Below, one piece after another: positions 33,657-35,892 of a stretch of 35,892 bases of DNA (position 1 is its first letter; each line of letters starts with the position of its first letter). Under the pieces are notes generated by a model. That model was not told the DNA's origin and did not search any database. It saw only the letters and a list, made by a program, of their open reading frames with translations. The stretch covers positions 1-35,892 of the forward strand of contig JACMME010000094.1 in NCBI GenBank assembly GCA_014379205.1, read 5' to 3'. Source of the DNA: Gemmatimonadaceae bacterium. GTDB lineage: Bacteria; Gemmatimonadota; Gemmatimonadetes; Gemmatimonadales; Gemmatimonadaceae. Position numbers and translations under genes: made by a program.

Positions 33657-34249
33657 CGTTCAAGTGGCTTTGCGGGTACACCAGCGACGGTTGTGCGGGC
33701 CGGAACATTTCGAATAACCACGGCGCCGGCGCCCACAACGGCGCCGTCTCCAATTGCCACGCCCGGCAGCACGATAGCGCCTGCGCCAAGATGCGCGTCG
33801 TCGCCAACGATCGCCGCACCCGCGAGCCGGACGCCCGGAGACAGGTGCGTATTGCGCCCTATCAGGCAGTCGTGTTCCACGATCACTCCGGTGTTGAGGA
33901 TTGCGTCAGCTCCAATGCGCGCGTTTGCGTTTACCACGCACATCGGCATGATGACCGTACCTTCCCCAATGAGAACACCGTGTCCAACGACCGCGCTTGG
34001 ATCGATAACTGGTATTGGTTTCGTGGGATATCTCGCGCGAGCAGTGCGGCGCGCCGCTAGGTCACCGAAGGCGAGAAGCACGGGTAGTGCGGGATCGAGC
34101 TCACGTTGCACGCCGAACTGTGTGCCCCTCGGGAATCTTTCGGGATCGGATGCTACATCGCTCCATACCTTCACTTCGAGGATCCCCGCACGTCTAGCGA
34201 TGTCCGCCACCACGGCCGCATGGCCGCCGTTGCCCATCATGTGGAGCAT
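33653..34249 (-). CDS. PglD-like sugar-nucleotide N-acetyltransferase
   Basis: A 198-residue left-handed beta-helix acyltransferase. The N-terminal Rossmann-like part (MLHMMGNGGHAAVVADIARRAG) binds the nucleotide sugar; hexapeptide repeats run from about 82 to 190, with VNANARIGADAILNTGVIVEHDC where H126 matches the catalytic base of PglD. It would acetylate the amino group made by the aminotransferase gene. ATG at 34249 gives a full first strand; ATG at 34240 overlaps the upstream stop and is an alternative. Confidence 0.9.
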   Translation of the reverse strand: MLHMMGNGGHAAVVADIARRAGILEVKVWSDVASDPERFPRGTQFGVQRELDPALPVLLAFGDLAARRTARARYPTKPIPVIDPSAVVGHGVLIGEGTVIMPMCVVNANARIGADAILNTGVIVEHDCLIGRNTHLSPGVRLAGAAIVGDDAHLGAGAIVLPGVAIGDGAVVGAGAVVIRNVPARTTVAGVPAKPLER

Positions 34250-35892
34250 GCGGCCGCCTGTATGGAACTATCGTCGAGCATCGCCTGAAGACGATCGGCC
34301 GTGCGTTGCTCGCCAAAAACCGTGACGATGCGAAGCCGCCCGCCTTCCAGATTACCGCTGACGCGCACCGACGTCCCCCGCCGCTTGTCACCGTATCCCT
34401 CGGAGATCCACCCGTCAACCGAATGCTCCTCACCACGTGTCTCCACGGTCGTCACCGGGGCGCTGGCGCCGATGATCAGCTCCGTTGCGGAACCATCGAT
34501 GAGCCACTGCAGAGAGACCGAAATCGATTCATCCACGGGTCCGCTTACCTCATCAATCACCGTTACGCCGACCCGGTGAATCTCGCACGTTCTCCTGTGC
34601 AGAATGCCATCGCCTGACCATGACGCGTTTACCATGACCACGCGAATCAGCTCATCGCGGATTACTGTCGCCTCTACGATTCGAGCCGAAGGCCACGTGA
34701 GCCAAAGAAACCTTGGACCCCGCCGAGCTGGCGGACGTCCCGAAATGGTAAGCGTATTATGTACGCCGATGTCTGCCAGCCCGTTCGCCCAGGGTGGTGG
34801 AGCGGCATACCGGAAGGTTCCCGCATCGGTAGCCACTTGTCGTCCTGCCACCGAGATATCGAGATGCAGCGGATCGATGTGGCCGGGACGCGACCGGTAC
34901 TCGCCGGCGCGGCCGAAGACGCGCGTGCCCGGTGTCACGGCGTTGAACCATCCTGAAGACCCGACTTGAAGATCGGGAAGCTGCCTGTCCGCTCTGCGCT
35001 CTGGTGACTCACAGTCGAGCCACGCCAGAGTCTCTCCGTCGAGGGAAAGCTCGTTCGGCATCGGTACCCCGAAAGTCGCAGCGGCCGCCGTTAGTGAAGG
35101 CAGGAAATTGCGATACGGACGCGTCGATAGCGGAAGCACGTAAGCTCCGTCATTCGCGCCGTGCAGCGGGGGAGCGCCGGTCAATGGATTGGTAACGCGG
35201 CACAGCAGCTGGATGGCGGAATGCAGCCGTTCGATCGCGGTCTGTGATAAGCTCTCCCCATGCGCATTGAGGGATCGCTGCGCGAGCACGAGTTGATCGA
35301 GCGCTACTCGAAGGTAGTTGAAGGAATGCTGGATGTACCACCCATCGCTCGCGAACTGATCGCGTACGAGCATCTCGAGCCAACGTTTGCCGCTCCGCAG
35401 CCAACGGTCTGCGCGCGGATGCGCGCCGCGAAACCGAGCGCCGATCACCACGAGGCCAGTGGCTTCCGATATACCGTGGTTGTTGCGTTGCGAGATGGCA
35501 TATCCAATCGCGTCCGCGATCCGCTCCCCTGACCAGGCGAGCGCATTCCGTAGCCTAGCCAGCCGAGCCGGTGAGGACGCTGGTGTACCGAGCAGCGCCG
35601 CTTCGGCCCAGAGCCAGGCCGTGACACGAATCGCTGTCTCCTGACCGCACGACCACTGAACTCCGTGGAAAGGTGGACAGCCATCCAGGAACGTCTCGAA
35701 GCCCTGCCAGAAGCACTCGGCGTACCGATCATCGCCGGTGAATAAGTAACCGCGCACCAGATCATAAGACCACGCGAAGCGCGCGGGCTCCCAGACATCC
35801 TTGATATCGCCCGCGCGCGCGTCGAAGTGCGCTATTCTAAACCATGGTGAGTGCGCGTCATACTCGATGCCGCTCACCGGGTGAGTTCGCCA
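34237..35892 (-). CDS. Heparinase II/III family protein (5' end cut by window edge)
   Basis: The visible 551 residues extend in an open frame to the edge, so the start is missing. The N-terminal part is an alpha-helical toroid (WEPARFAWSYDLVRGYLFTGD, RNNHGISEATGLVVIGARF, DGWYIQHSFNYLRVALDQLVLAQR) and the C-terminal part (from about residue 305) a beta-sandwich with HIDPLHLDISVAGRQVATDAGTFRY and the substrate-binding-type GVHNTLTISGR. These are features of polysaccharide lyases of the heparinase II/III group. In glycan-synthesis loci such proteins are thought to trim or edit the growing or exported polymer. Overlaps the acetyltransferase start by 13 nt. Confidence 0.85.
   Translation of the reverse strand, partial: WRTHPVSGIEYDAHSPWFRIAHFDARAGDIKDVWEPARFAWSYDLVRGYLFTGDDRYAECFWQGFETFLDGCPPFHGVQWSCGQETAIRVTAWLWAEAALLGTPASSPARLARLRNALAWSGERIADAIGYAISQRNNHGISEATGLVVIGARFRGAHPRADRWLRSGKRWLEMLVRDQFASDGWYIQHSFNYLRVALDQLVLAQRSLNAHGESLSQTAIERLHSAIQLLCRVTNPLTGAPPLHGANDGAYVLPLSTRPYRNFLPSLTAAAATFGVPMPNELSLDGETLAWLDCESPERRADRQLPDLQVGSSGWFNAVTPGTRVFGRAGEYRSRPGHIDPLHLDISVAGRQVATDAGTFRYAAPPPWANGLADIGVHNTLTISGRPPARRGPRFLWLTWPSARIVEATVIRDELIRVVMVNASWSGDGILHRRTCEIHRVGVTVIDEVSGPVDESISVSLQWLIDGSATELIIGASAPVTTVETRGEEHSVDGWISEGYGDKRRGTSVRVSGNLEGGRLRIVTVFGEQRTADRLQAMLDDSSIQAAACST

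Overview
This is a high-GC, densely packed bacterial chromosome fragment with no phage, plasmid, insertion-sequence or CRISPR content. An mlaEFD-type lipid transport operon and a heptose-phosphate kinase indicate a Gram-negative with an outer membrane. The order hemW-hrcA-dnaJ-prmA-rsmE-HIT-yqeY-mutS2-dnaG and the style of the proteins suggest Gemmatimonadota or a neighbouring phylum; this is an inference from general resemblance.

Left part (1-18 kb, all on the minus strand, so read right to left). It opens with mlaE-mlaF-mlaD, an EamA transporter, a class 3 (Rhizobium-type) L-asparaginase and a carboxymuconolactone-decarboxylase-like protein. Next come obg, dprA, a methyltransferase, hemW, hrcA, dnaJ, prmA, rsmE and a HIT protein. 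After a candidate promoter follow a GatB/YqeY protein, mutS2 and the 5' part of dnaG, which runs off the left edge. Many neighbours overlap by ATGA. Five arrays of degenerate 7-nt repeats lie here: four between genes and one inside the start of the EamA transporter. Most can fold into hairpins.

Middle (18-28.2 kb). A divergent heptose-7-phosphate kinase gene (plus) faces a seven-gene glycan operon (minus): split transketolase N and C, GT2 glycosyltransferase, two methyltransferases, a sugar-nucleotide epimerase/dehydratase, and a GT-C membrane glycosyltransferase. Divergent from it are rmlB-rmlA (plus), which make dTDP-4-keto-6-deoxyglucose. rmlC and rmlD are absent, so this intermediate is probably diverted to another sugar, perhaps one altered by the transketolase pair and methyltransferases.

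Right part (28.3-35.9 kb). Two tRNA genes, Ile2(CAU) and Val(CAC), are followed by a strong hairpin. Then come wecB and a fused two-domain dehydrogenase (minus), a PglC-like initiating phosphoglycosyl transferase (plus), and a minus-strand run of heparinase II/III-like protein (cut by the right edge), PglD-like acetyltransferase and PglE-like aminotransferase. Together they look like a locus for a surface or exported polysaccharide containing an N-acetylated amino sugar.

The most unusual signals are the heptad-phased repeat arrays, found only in the left 16 kb, and the transketolase-containing deoxysugar operon.
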